Position numbers and translations under genes: made by a program. This document shows positions 1-9,638 of a stretch of 64,000 nucleotides of DNA, one piece after another. Origin of the DNA: Aedes albopictus (taxonomy: Eukaryota > Arthropoda > Insecta > Diptera > Culicidae). The stretch lies in assembly GCF_035046485.1 (NCBI RefSeq), contig NC_085137.1, positions 375,906,706 to 375,970,705 of the forward strand. The letters run 5' to 3'. Within the stretch, counting starts at the first letter, position 1. Each line of letters begins with the position of its first letter. Under the pieces are notes generated by a model, which was given only the letters and a program-made list of their open reading frames with translations, had not been told where the DNA came from and did no database searches.

Positions 1-300
1 CAGCCTATGTTTCAAAGAAGGAAAAATATCTAATAGAAATGCATCATCCATAACATTTAAACACAGTACAAAAACGAAACTTTAAAGAACAGCATGTGTT
101 CAAAAGAAAGAGAAATCTGTGATAACAAAAAATCGAAACTATAATATCCACTCTCAGCACAAATAAAAAACTTGAAAGAATAGCATATGTTCAAACGAAG
201 GAGAAATTTCTGATGAAAAAGTCAGTATGCTACACAAAACGTAATAAAATAAGGAAGCATGAAAGATGAGCCAAGGTTGAAAAGAAGGAGAAATCAGGTA
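1..300. repeat. Tandem repeat, unit about 90 bp, at least three diverged copies
   Basis: A block beginning AGCATRTGTTCAAA-GAAGGAGAAAT recurs near positions 1, 90 and 180, with a weaker version near 266. The part between repeats also recurs (CACA-TACAAAAACG-AAACTT and similar). Copies are diverged and the array starts outside the window. No coding capacity is seen. Unit length is read by eye and could be off by a few bases. Confidence 0.6.
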
Positions 301-414
301 CTTTAGCAGCTTGCCATAGAAAACTATTTACAATATGAATAACAATAGTAAACTCACTTGAAAATAATATTTGCTCTTCAATGTCAAATATTATTAAGCA
401 CGATTAAATTGTTA

Positions 415-560
415 ATCGACCAAATGTCCATTCGACCAAAAATAAACTTTCGACCAAATGTCCATTCGACCAAATGTCCTTTCGACCAAACGTACTTTCG
501 ACCAAATGTCATTCGACCAAACGTCATTCGACCAAATGTCATTCGACTAAATGTCCTAAA
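415..560. repeat. Short tandem array of TTCGACCAAATGTC-type units
   Basis: About ten copies of a 13-18 bp unit (ATTCGACCAAATGTC and close variants) lie head to tail. Similar words with GGCC in place of GACC make up the arms of the element at 26757-27297, so this is probably one arm of a related element. Loosely related words (AACATTTGGCCAACAAATGACC) near 792-820 may be the other arm. Frames through the array give RPNV-like peptides, which are artefacts of the repeat. Confidence 0.75.
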
Positions 561-571
561 GCCAAGCCGGA

Positions 572-745
572 AGGATACGGTGGACAGGGCATGTGGCAAG
601 AATGCCGGACAGCAATGCTGCAAAGCTGGTGTTTGCTACTGATCCGGTTGGCATAAGAAGGCGTGGAGCGCAGCGGGCACGATGGGCGTGATCTGGCGAG
701 CATTGGGCGCGACCGAGGATGGAGAGCGGAAGCTTCAAACCGAAT
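572..745 (+). pseudogene. Broken 3' end of an RTE-clade retrotransposon ORF2
   Basis: One plus-strand frame from 572 reads RIRWTGHVARMPDSN, then DPVGIRRRGAQRARWA. It aligns with the last ~100 residues of the intact element at 4291-7413 (RLRWAGHVIRMLDSN, HPTGTRRRGAQRARWV). A stop follows ARWA, and the remaining WARPRMES text is only weakly like the end of the intact ORF. The fragment sits directly after the TTCGACCAAATGTC array, so one was probably inserted into the other. It cannot encode an enzyme. Confidence 0.8.
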
Positions 746-1048
746 ATTGTGGAGTACTATTGTTGATTATGATATGTTGAGTATGATGACGAACATTTGG
801 CCAACAAATGACCAACACAACGTGAATCATGGCAACCTTAGATAAATGTCGGACTAAAATGACAAATGTATTTGTCCGTCTAATGGATTCTTTAGTCAAT
901 AATGAGTATATACCATTGTTTAATTATTATATACAATCTTATTAATTACAAAAACGCGACAAAATAGTATTTCGGAAACTCAAAAATGGCGAACATTAAG
1001 CGATATTTAATAGCTTCTTTTTAGTTTCATTCGTCTGGTGAACCATCT

Positions 1049-1240
1049 TTTGGCTCCCTGTGCAATTTTGATTGTTCTAGTCAGTAACGGAGTAGCAACT
1101 ACGAATTGTACGTGAATTTATGAGCATGAACATTAGAAGATTGTACGTTTCTTAGTTGCTGCTCCATGAGTGACTACAACAACCAAAATTGTACATAGAT
1201 CCAAATAGGTTGACTTTCTATTCTCAATGTGCATCTTTGA
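1049..1240. repeat. Two 3' ends of a dispersed retroposon, tail to tail
   Basis: Positions 1049-1133 (plus) match the 3' end of the element at 7945-9638, sharing GGAGTAGCAACTACGAATTG and ending in a GAGCATGA-type tail. Positions 1137-1240 (minus) match the same region in the opposite orientation (TAGTTGCTGCTCCATGAGTG, TTTCTATTCTCAATGTGC). The two copies therefore face each other with tails touching. Both are diverged and short. Whether this came from two insertions or an inversion cannot be decided here. Confidence 0.65.
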
Positions 1241-3562
1241 TTTGATAGTTCCAGTCAGGGTGCAAAATGTTCATAATCATTGACTGAAAACAGCACGAAT
1301 TTGAATGATTCTGCACTGAATATTCAAAACAAACAAATTCATTTTCACTCTCCCTCTTCACACAGTCCGTCATTTCGTAGTCATTGAACATGAAGCCGAT
1401 CGAGAAACATCTTCATAATTATCTACGTTTATGGCTACGATTCCTTCCGAAAACACTCCACAACAATCAAATGGGAAAAGAATGTAATCGAAACGTTAAT
1501 ATTTTATCAGCAATTTAACACTTTGTAAGATGTTTACAAATATACATTGACTTTCATTCAGTTGACAAACGAGTATCGAGCAGCTGAATATGAATATGCA
1601 GACAAGTGAATAAAAATTGCCGCACGGTGCACTTAAACTCGCCTGCTCGAAAATTTTGCGCCCTGGTTCCAGTTTCAGTTGCATGATCTGAATAAATTTT
1701 GATAAGTTTTAGTCAAACGAACATGTCCCAGAAGTAGTATTTACCTACTAATAAAAATGTAGTAAACCCACGTTAGCGTTTTTATATTGATTCGACTCAG
1801 TGACTCCACCTCAAACATGAGTCAGTTCTTCATTTTCACAAATCGAATGAATAACAATTTCTCCTTTTCAATAACCGATTCGACCACCGAGATCAAAGTT
1901 GGAACGCCCGATCCGATCAGTAACCCATTGATTCGGCATCTAACAAAGCCCGCGATTAGCAGCCCCAGTGTCAGGCAGCTCAAAACAATACCGCTCAAAT
2001 AGCTCATCATCACGGCTATTATCGACGACCTGGCTACGATTTTCCTCGATCGTTTTAGTATTCGATCGGTTATGATTCAGACGGACCCCATGTTAAACCG
2101 ACAAACTACGCATCGGATCGAGCAGATTATGCGCCGTCTAGACGGAATATTAATTAGCTCTCCGGTCCGAATGTATCCCTTGATTGGCCCTCGTTTGTTA
2201 TCACACGTAACGCGGATGAATCAATTAGAGTACCGAAGGGGTCTTCGAAGGCGATGATCGTTTTCAATAACTGTCAAAATCCCTTTTCTCGGCCTAATTA
2301 TGCTTCCGAAGTTAAGCAGCACAGGTCGGCTACTAGCGGAAAAAAATCAATCGAAATGATTACTAATGTGCATATTTTATTGATCGTATGTATGCCACAC
2401 AGATGTAGTAACACAAACATGGCTGGGAATACACGAATTAGGTACAACAAATCAAAAAAAAAAAAGGAAAATTTACATCCAACCTCTGCATGACACCGTT
2501 AAGTATGCCCATTGACCAGATAAGAGATCAGTCAACAACAGGCGAAACATGGTTCCCAACCAAAATGTTTCCACAAAATAAATTTATTGCACAAATTATC
2601 AAATAAATTGACTTTCCCCACTCGATAACAAAGCCTACCGCAATCCGTTAGCTGAAGCCTTTTGTTAGTCGAAAAAGTTATCATCATTGCCGAACGGAAC
2701 CAAGGCCTATCCCCGACCTTGTGGTGGCCAAACGGCCAAACGGCGCACGCAGATACAGTGAACTATTGCACAAGATCTTACTCGGAGAATTACGACCATG
2801 CATAATACATGGCTATTCGACAAGGTGTGGTTTGCGGTTGAAGGCGTTTGAAGACAAATGACCCATAAAGCAGCTGATTTAAGATAGCTATGCAAATTTG
2901 TTTTTGCGAATTATCCTGGAAGCAGGTTTGTTGTTTGCGGAGCTAGATGAATGTAAATATGTCTTTTAAATGCGAACTAATTTGCTGTGTCTTTTTTGTG
3001 TGTAGAGTTTATGACACATGCTGTCATGCTTTTGAAAACAAAAATGTGTAGAAAGAAATGCAAGTTGTTTTAATTGGCTATAACCGTGATGATGACGAAA
3101 GAATGCTGTAGGCAAGTTGCATGATAAATCCTCTGGAAAATGGTTTATGAATAACCCATTAGATTATTAAGAGGATCTTTCTTGAATAGATTGGATTTGG
3201 ATTATCCCAACAAATGCAGATTTCAATATGTATTGTCATTATAATTTCGCGATGGTTGGTAATTGGTTCAGCTTTTAATAAAGTATTTTGGGAATTTTAC
3301 CAAGAAAAAATCTATAACAGCCACAACATTATTCAATGATTCCTTAAAAAAAATCGATTCTTTCAGCAAGTGTAATCATTCCGTGTTCCATGCATCACAT
3401 CACTGTACATAGTCTGAGCTGTGACTACCAGATCTCATACGTTTGGGTTGACTGTTTGGCGCTACTGGGCTAACTCTTCCAGTCTTTCAGTAAACCTAAA
3501 CCCCATTGGCGACGTTCAAGGTCTTTGACAAACCGCCGGAGAGTGGCGCCCTTCCATTCGCA
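1241..3562. other. No gene recognised
   Basis: AT-rich unassigned DNA. A minus-strand frame at 2013-1822 has a hydrophobic start (MMMSYLSGIVLSCLTLGLL) but no recognisable family, no supporting splice context, and overlapping plus-strand frames of similar length. I treat it as chance. Nothing else is supported in this stretch. Confidence 0.5.
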
Positions 3563-3605
3563 TCGTGATAAACATTATTACTATCATCATCATCATCGTC
3601 ATGGA
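3563..3605. repeat. ATC/CAT trinucleotide microsatellite
   Basis: An imperfect run of CAT/ATC triplets. Frames through it give poly-His or poly-Asp stretches that should not be read as proteins. Confidence 0.85.
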
Positions 3606-4290
3606 CATCATCAAAACCCACAGTCAGCGAGCCGGTGCATTGATCTCGTTTATATGGGTATGGTATGCAATGATATATTTTTTTTTTCATTGCTCCCGTT
3701 CATTTTCCTCTCGACTGCGATATTATGATGGCCGATCGCCAACTGGGAAAGCGAGACACTCTGTATCCGTTCCGTCGTTGCTGGCGTGGTCGTGGACATC
3801 GCATTACTATACTGCATAGTTTACTTCATGGCGTAATGCATGCATGCATCTCGCCATTCACGAGACACATTTCAGTTGGTTATTTTTTCGTCGATTACAC
3901 ACACTCACACGGGCTGCTGGCTGGAGCTGGAGCTGGGCTTGCCTTTACGCGTGGTCTATGTGGTAGCCTTTTTAATGCATCGGCAGAATACACACCTGGG
4001 CTGCAAAACGGTGAGTCGATAAGGAGAGCGTCCAATATAGCTCTGGTCCTCACAAGTTCCTACCTCATGCTTCCACGGGTCAAACGATGACAAAGACCGC
4101 CAGCTAAGAGTTGTGTGCTTAGCTGGTAGCGCAGCCTGGGCACTGTTGTCCTTCCGACTTCAGCTAGATTGAGGAGGTACGATCCGAATGTCTGTTCGCC
4201 AAGGAGGTGCGGCTCAAACAGCGTCTGTTCTGGCATCCAGCGGCTGAGTAAGAAACGCTGCACCACGCCCAGCTAGATCCAAGGTGGTAG

Positions 4291-7200
4291 CCCCATCAGC
4301 GTGGTCGTCCCAGTGTTGGTTGGGACGTTAAACAGAACTGGCACGATGGCCCTCCGGCGAGACAGGAGTGTTGGCGTAGGCCCAATAAGCCACCCGTAAA
4401 AATCCCCATTGCGAATAACATAGGAGAAAATACGACTCGATACAATCGGCAAAGACCCACGCGACGAAATAAGGACTACGATTGGAAACTTGGAACATGG
4501 AATTGCAAGTCACTAGGTTTCGCAGGATGTGACAGGATAATCTACGACGAACTACATCCCCGCAACTTCGACATCGTGGCGTTGCAGGAACTTTGTTGGA
4601 CTGGACAGAAAGTGTGGAAAAGCGGGCATCGAGCGGCTACCTTCTACCAAAGCTGTGGCACCACCAATGAACTGGGAACAGGATTTATAGTGTTGGGCAA
4701 GATGCGACAACGTGTGATCGGGTGGCAGCCGATCAACGCAAGGATGTGCATGTTGAGAGTTAAGGGCCGTTTCTTCAACTACAGCATCATCAACGTTCAC
4801 TGCCCACACGAAGGGAGACCCGATGACGAGAAAGAAGCGTTCTACGCGCAGTTAGAGCAAACATACGATGGTTGCTCGCCGCGTGACGTGAAAATCATCG
4901 TCGGCGACATGAACGCGCAGGTAGGAAGGGAGGAAATGTACAGACCGGTAATCGGGCGCAACAGCCTGCACGCCGTATCGAATGATAACGGCCAGCGATG
5001 CGTAAACTTTGCAGCCTCCCGTGGTATGGTAGTCCGAAGCACCTTCTTCCCCCGCAAAGATATCCACAAAGCCACCTGGAGATCACCCGACCAACAAACA
5101 GAAAACCAAATCGACCACGTTCTAATCGACGGTAAATTCTTCTCAGATATAACCAACGTCCGCACATACCGCAGTGCGAATATAGATTCGGATCACTACT
5201 TAGTCGCTGTATGCATGCGCTCAAAACTTTCTACAGTTATTACCACGCGTCGAAGTCGAACGCCGCGGCTCAACATCGAGCAACTTCGTAACGTAGAAGT
5301 GGCTCAAGACTACGCGCAGCAGTTAGCAGTGGCCCTACCAACGGAAGAGCAGCTTGGCGCAGCTACACTTGAAGATGGCTGGAGGGACATCCGATCCGCC
5401 ATAGGTAGTACCTCGGCTACAGCACTAGGCTTCGCGACTCCGAATCACAGAAACGACTGGTACGATGGCGAATGTGAACAGTTGAAAAACGAGAAGAATG
5501 CAGCATGGGCGAGAATGCTGCAACACCGTACGAGAGCGAATGAGGCACGTTACAAACAGGCGCGGAACAGGCAGAACTCAGTCTTCCGGATGAAGAAGCG
5601 CCAGCAGGAAGAACGAGATCGCGAAGCGATGGAAGAGCTGTACCGCGCTAAGGACACACGAAAGTTCTACGAGAAGCTGAACCGCTCGCGCAGAGGCTTT
5701 GTGCCACAAGCCGACATGTGCCGAGATAATCACGGGAATATTCTCACGAGCGAGCGTGAGGTGGTCGAGAGGTGGCGGCAGCATTACGATGAGCACCTCA
5801 ATGGCGACGTTGCAAGTACCGAAGGTGGCGTGGTAACAGATCTAGGAGTATGTGCACAGGACGAAAGACTTCCGGCCCCTGACCTTCAAGATATTGAGGA
5901 GGAGGTTGGCCGGTTGAAAAACAACAAGGCCGCTGGAGCAGATCAACTACCAAGCGAGCTTCTAAAATACGGTGGAGAAGCACTGGTGAGAGCACTACAC
6001 TGGGTCATTACCAAGATTTGGGAGGAGGAAGTATTACCGGAGGAATGGATGGAAGGTATCGTGTGTCCCATCTACAAAAAGGGCGACAAGTTGGATTGCG
6101 GGAACTACCGTGCGATCACACTACTGAGCGCTGCCTACAAGATACTCTCTCAAATTTTATGCCGCCGTCTATCACCGATTGCAAGAGAGTTCGTGGGGCA
6201 ATATCAGGCTGGATTTATGGGTGAACGCGCTACAACGGACCAAATGTTCGCCATCCGCCAGGTGTTGCAGAAATGCCGCGAATACAACGTGCCCACACAT
6301 CACTTGTTCATCGATTTCAAATCGGCGTATGATACAATCGATCGAGAACAGCTATGGCAGATTATGCACGAATACGGATTCCCGGATAAACTGATACGGT
6401 TGATCAAGGCGACGATGGATCGAGTGATGTGCGTAGTTCGAGTATCAGGGACACTCTCGAGTCCCTTCGAATCTCGCAGAGGGTTACGGCAAGGTGATGG
6501 TCTTTCGTGCTTGCTGTTCAACATTGCTTTGGAGGGTGTAATAAGAAGAGCGGGGATAAACACGAGTGGGACGATTTTCACGAAGTCCGTCCAGCTGCTT
6601 GGTTTCGCCGATGATATTGATATTATTGCTCGTAAATTTGAAACGATGGCGGAAACGTACATCCGACTAAAGAGTGAAGCCAGGCGAATCGGATTAGTCA
6701 TTAATGTGTCGAAGACAAAGTACATGATGGCAAAGGGCTCCAGGGAGGAATCACCGCGCCCGCCACCTCGAATTCATATCGACGGTGATGAAATCGAGGC
6801 GGTTGAAGAATTCGTGTACTTGGGCTCACTGGTGACCGCCGACAACGACACCAGCAGAGAAATTCAGAGGCGCATTGTGGCAGGAAATCGTGCTTACTTT
6901 GGACTCCGCAGAACTCTACGATCGAACAAAGTTCGCCGTAACACGAAGTTAACCATCTACAAAACGCTGATTAGACCGGTCGTCCTCTATGGGCACGAAA
7001 CATGGACCCTACGTGCAGAGGACCAACGCGCCCTTGGAGTTTTCGAACGGAAGGTGTTGCGTACCATCTACGGCGGAGTGCAGATGGAAGACGGGACTTG
7101 GAGAAGGCGAATGAACCACGAGCTGCATCAGCTGCTAAGAGAACCAACCATCGTCCATACCGCGAAAATCGGGAGGCTACGGTGGGCGGGTCACGTCATC

Positions 7201-7413
7201 AGGATGTTGGATAGCAACCCGACTAAAATGGTTCTCGATAGTCATCCGACCGGTACAAGAAGACGTGGAGCGCAGCGAGCTAGGTGGGTCGACCAAGTGG
7301 AGGACGATCTGCGGACCCTACGCAGAGTGCGGAACTGGAGACAAACAGCCATGGACCGAGTGGAATGGAGGCGGCTACTATGTACAGCAGAGGCCACCCC
7401 GGCCTTAGCCTGA
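4291..7413 (+). CDS. RTE-type ORF2: APE endonuclease plus reverse transcriptase
   Basis: The frame is open from 4291 (after a TAG at 4288) to the TGA at 7411. The endonuclease begins at about 4480 with LGTWNCKSLG. It continues with VALQE (4576), VHCPHEG, GDMNAQVG (Asp at 4906), QIDHVLID and SDHYLV (5188), the expected APE-type catalytic set. The reverse transcriptase shows KAAGADQLPSELL, IYKKGDKLDCGNYRAITLL, FIDFKSAYD (motif A Asp at 6313), GLRQGDGLSCLLFN and FADDID (motif C, 6610). A basic C-terminal region ends in ATPALA. No in-frame ATG lies before the endonuclease core, so initiation is unclear: a non-AUG start, or reinitiation after the short upstream frame at 4346. It would copy its own RNA at a nicked target. 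Confidence 0.92.
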   Translation, partial: PHQRGRPSVGWDVKQNWHDGPPARQECWRRPNKPPVKIPIANNIGENTTRYNRQRPTRRNKDYDWKLGTWNCKSLGFAGCDRIIYDELHPRNFDIVALQELCWTGQKVWKSGHRAATFYQSCGTTNELGTGFIVLGKMRQRVIGWQPINARMCMLRVKGRFFNYSIINVHCPHEGRPDDEKEAFYAQLEQTYDGCSPRDVKIIVGDMNAQVGREEMYRPVIGRNSLHAVSNDNGQRCVNFAASRGMVVRSTFFPRKDIHKATWRSPDQQTENQIDHVLIDGKFFSDITNVRTYRSANIDSDHYLVAVCMRSKLSTVITTRRSRTPRLNIEQLRNVEVAQDYAQQLAVALPTEEQLGAATLEDGWRDIRSAIGSTSATALGFATPNHRNDWYDGECEQLKNEKNAAWARMLQHRTRANEARYKQARNRQNSVFRMKKRQQEERDREAMEELYRAKDTRKFYEKLNRSRRGFVPQADMCRDNHGNILTSEREVVERWRQHYDEHLNGDVASTEGGVVTDLGVCAQDERLPAPDLQDIEEEVGRLKNNKAAGADQLPSELLKYGGEALVRALHWVITKIWEEEVLPEEWMEGIVCPIYKKGDKLDCGNYRAITLLSAAYKILSQILCRRLSPIAREFVGQYQAGFMGERATTDQMFAIRQVLQKCREYNVPTHHLFIDFKSAYDTIDREQLWQIMHEYGFPDKLIRLIKATMDRVMCVVRVSGTLSSPFESRRGLRQGDGLSCLLFNIALEGVIRRAGINTSGTIFTKSVQLLGFADDIDIIARKFETMAETYIRLKSEARRIGLVINVSKTKYMMAKGSREESPRPPPRIHIDGDEIEAVEEFVYLGSLVTADNDTSREIQRRIVAGNRAYFGLRRTLRSNKVRRNTKLTIYKTLIRPVVLYGHETWTLRAEDQRALGVFERKVLRTIYGGVQMEDGTWRRRMNHELHQLLREPTIVHTAKIGRLRWAGHVIRMLDSNPTKMVLDSHPTGTRRRGAQRARWVDQVEDDLRTLRRVRNWRQTAMDRVEWRRLLCTAEATPALA
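4346..4399 (+). CDS. 17-codon upstream ORF in the RTE leader
   Basis: ATG at 4346 opens a 17-residue frame (MALRRDRSVGVGPISHP) ending at TAA 4397, inside the open main frame but in another register. It is the nearest clear ATG ahead of the endonuclease domain. It may be a uORF that feeds reinitiation, or chance. No coding role is claimed. Confidence 0.2.
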   Translation: MALRRDRSVGVGPISHP

Positions 7414-7548
7414 CCGGTAAGGTAAGTAAGAATACACACCTTTAAAAAAATCTCCTTTCCAAGTTTCTTGAAGAATTTCTGTTTTTTTTTAAATTTAAGA
7501 CACATGCTTTATATAAAATTATTGAAATTAATAATTCTTTCACAGACT

Positions 7549-7614
7549 TGTTAGAATCGCAAAATGGCCGCCACAATGGCCGACTTTGGCACCTACTCAC
7601 GATTTTGAAAGCAC
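7549..7614. repeat. Dispersed repeat shared with 18135-18200
   Basis: The text TTGTTAGAATCGCAA, then CCTACTCACGATTTTG and GCACA, recurs at about 18135-18200 (TTGTTGGAATCCCAA, CCTACTCACGATTTTG, GCACA). About 65 bp are shared. The identity of the element is unknown. The surrounding 7442-7852 holds only weak satellite-like sequence and no gene. Confidence 0.5.
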
Positions 7615-8619
7615 AAATCTCTTCATAAACAAAACCAGTGCACCTGAGATTATTATTTTAAGCTTATTACAATTTGTCTGGAAGAATTCTTACAAGATCA
7701 CTTGGACAAATGCTTGGGAAACATGTACCTGGAAAATGCGACATCATTGGAAGAAACTTTAGATAGCAATCATCCAGGGAGAATATCTGAAGGAAATACC
7801 GGAAAAATACTTACGAAATACACAAAAGTCACTGGAGGAACAGACAGTAAATGGGTCATTCCATATGAAGTGACCGAGAAAATGTGAAAACTTGCAACCG
7901 ACCATCACGGATTTGAACCAAAGTTGGCTGGAACATTTGTTTAGCATGAGCATGAGCATGAGCATGAGCATAGATGACCGCACAATTCGTAGTTGCTACT
8001 CCGTGATTGACCAGAACAATCGAAATTGCACAAGGAACCAATGAATAGGGCTTAGGACTAGCTTACTATTCTCAATGTACACAGGTCGAGAGCTCTCAAC
8101 TTTAATAGGGTCAATAACGGCGCCGGCCACGTCCTTACGGTCATCGAGGATGGGAGGGAATGTTAGTAAGACAAACGTTGTTATAAAGACCGCGAATCGC
8201 TGCATCTCCACGTTTGTCTCAGGAAGGATGTTTTGTTAGTAGGGTAAGGTACATTGTCAGTCCGGGAGTCACCTATGGTTGGTGATATGATTTGACAATG
8301 GATCAATATACACAAACCGCCTTTAACAACCGACCACTTTTCGACGCAAAAACTAGCCAAAATGAATATTCTATCGCGCGTCTCCACTCCACTAGGGAGC
8401 AGAAACCTTTAGTCTATTCCACACAGAAATACACTAAACGCGACTCACTTGTCGGCGCCCGGATTTTTTTTTCGATCGGCGAGCCCGAACTAACACTTTT
8501 CACTCTTTTGTGTAAATGCAAAAAATGAAAGAAAGTATTGATTATCAACTAAAAGTGTATTGGGAACTAGCGCGACGGGAAGTAAAAATTTCGGAACCGA
8601 CTCGATCCACGACCACGAC

Positions 8620-9638
8620 GCGTCCACCGCACACTCACCGCCGTCGAAATGCTCACTTCGGAATACAAAATAGAAAAGAAAAAAAAATCGAACCACCGAA
8701 GCAAACGCGCGCGAACTGGCACCCGTACGAAATTCTATAGCACACTGATGCACACTGGGTCCGCCGCCGCCGAAATACTCACTTCGGAATAGAGGCTTGC
8801 ATCAAAAACATAACATCATCGAATTCTCATACGATTTGTAAACATTGCCCTCAAATTTTTTTTGAGGGCAAGGACGGCTTTATGGACCGACGCCGAAGGA
8901 AAGAAAGAGAAGGAGACAGTGATGACGTCAGCGTGCAAGCGCTCATAGGAAAAGAAAAATCGAACCACCGAAGCAACGCGCGCGAACTGGCACTCGTACG
9001 AAATTCTATAGCACACTGATGCACACTGGGTCCGCCGCCGTCGAAATGCTCACTTCGGAATAGGAAAAGAAAAATCGAACCACCGAAGCAAACGCGCGCG
9101 AACTGGCACCCGTACGAAATTCTATAGCACACTGATGCACACTGGGTCCGCCGCCGCCGAAATACTCACTTCGGAATAGAGGCTTGCATCAAAAACATAA
9201 CATCATCGAATTCTCATACGATTTGTAAACATTGCCCTCAAATTTTTTTTGAGGGCAAGGACGGCTTTATGGACCGACGCCGAAGGAAAGAAAGAGAAGG
9301 AGACAGTGATGACGTCAGCGTGCAAGCGCTCATAGGAAAAGAAAAATCGAACCACCGAAGCAACGCGCGCGAACTGGCACTCGTACGAAATTCTATAGCA
9401 CACTGATGCACACTGGGTCCGCCGCCGTCGAAATGCTCACTTCGGAATAGGAAAAGAAAAATCGAACCACCGAAGCAAACGCGCGCGAACTGACACCCGT
9501 ACGAAATTCTATAGCACACTGATGCACACTGAGTCCGCCGCCGTCGAAATGCTCACTTCGGAATAGGAAAAGAAAAATCGAAGCAACGTGCGCGAACTGG
9601 CACCCGTACGAAATTCTATAGCACACTGATGCACACTC
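8620..9638 (-). repeat. Nested tandem repeats: 116-bp monomer inside a 387-bp higher-order unit
   Basis: The landmark CACACTGATGCACACT occurs at 8741, 9012, 9128, 9399, 9515 and 9622, giving spacings 271, 116, 271, 116 and 107. The 271-bp step is a 116-bp monomer plus a 155-bp extra block, so 387 bp is duplicated almost perfectly (frames shifted by 387 translate identically). The array forms the 5' end of the retroposon at 7945-9638. Reading the minus strand, each monomer begins near TCAGTGTGC, which resembles an arthropod initiator (TCAGT). Confidence 0.92.
8923..8930. promoter_or_regulatory. CRE palindrome TGACGTCA in the 5' repeat
   Basis: A full 8-bp cAMP-response-element palindrome sits inside the 155-bp block, and is repeated at 9310-9317 in the second 387-bp copy. 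Together with initiator-like TCAGT words it suggests that the 5' repeats act as promoter units. This is inference from motif and position only. Confidence 0.35.

Larger units (their letters stand above)
3998..7428 (+). mobile_element. Full-length RTE-clade non-LTR retrotransposon with 13-bp TSD
   Basis: The 13-mer AGAATACACACCT lies at 3985-3997 and again at 7429-7441, exactly bracketing a 3431-bp segment. The segment has a 5' leader of about 290 bp, one long ORF with endonuclease and reverse transcriptase, and almost no 3' UTR: the stop at 7411 is followed only by CCGGTAAGGTAAGTA. A length near 3.4 kb, one dominant ORF and a short GTAAG-repeat tail are typical of the RTE clade (related to what Aedes literature calls JAM). 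The family name is not verified. A perfect TSD and an uninterrupted ORF suggest a young and possibly competent copy. Confidence 0.9.
7945..9638 (-). mobile_element. Non-autonomous LINE-like retroposon with 23-bp TSD and tandem 5' monomers
   Basis: A perfect 23-bp direct repeat (starting AGTTGGCTGG, ending TTTGTTTAG) lies at 7922-7944 and 9639-9661. Read on the minus strand, the insert starts with tandem ~116-bp monomers and has a body of about 670 bp. It ends in a GCTCAT-repeat tail at 7945-7970. That layout (repetitive 5' region, simple-repeat 3' tail, long TSD) fits target-primed reverse transcription. No reverse transcriptase is encoded, so it would depend on a partner LINE. Related copies lie at 1049-1240, 10963-11612 and 61928-62262. 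Confidence 0.85.

Noticed and set aside
1822..2013. Minus-strand hydrophobic 63-residue frame resembling a membrane exon
   Set aside because: No family match by eye, no clear splice sites, and opposite-strand frames of equal length. Chance is likely.
3496..3819. Asp- or His-rich small proteins
   Set aside because: Translation of the ATC trinucleotide run with no other support.
5000..5230. Minus-strand frames opposite the RTE endonuclease
   Set aside because: They are shadows of the plus-strand ORF, which has all expected catalytic motifs.
8816..9519. Pairs of identical minus-strand proteins of 66 and 93 residues
   Set aside because: Identity reflects the 387-bp duplication. The frames run through promoter-like monomers and end at repeat edges.
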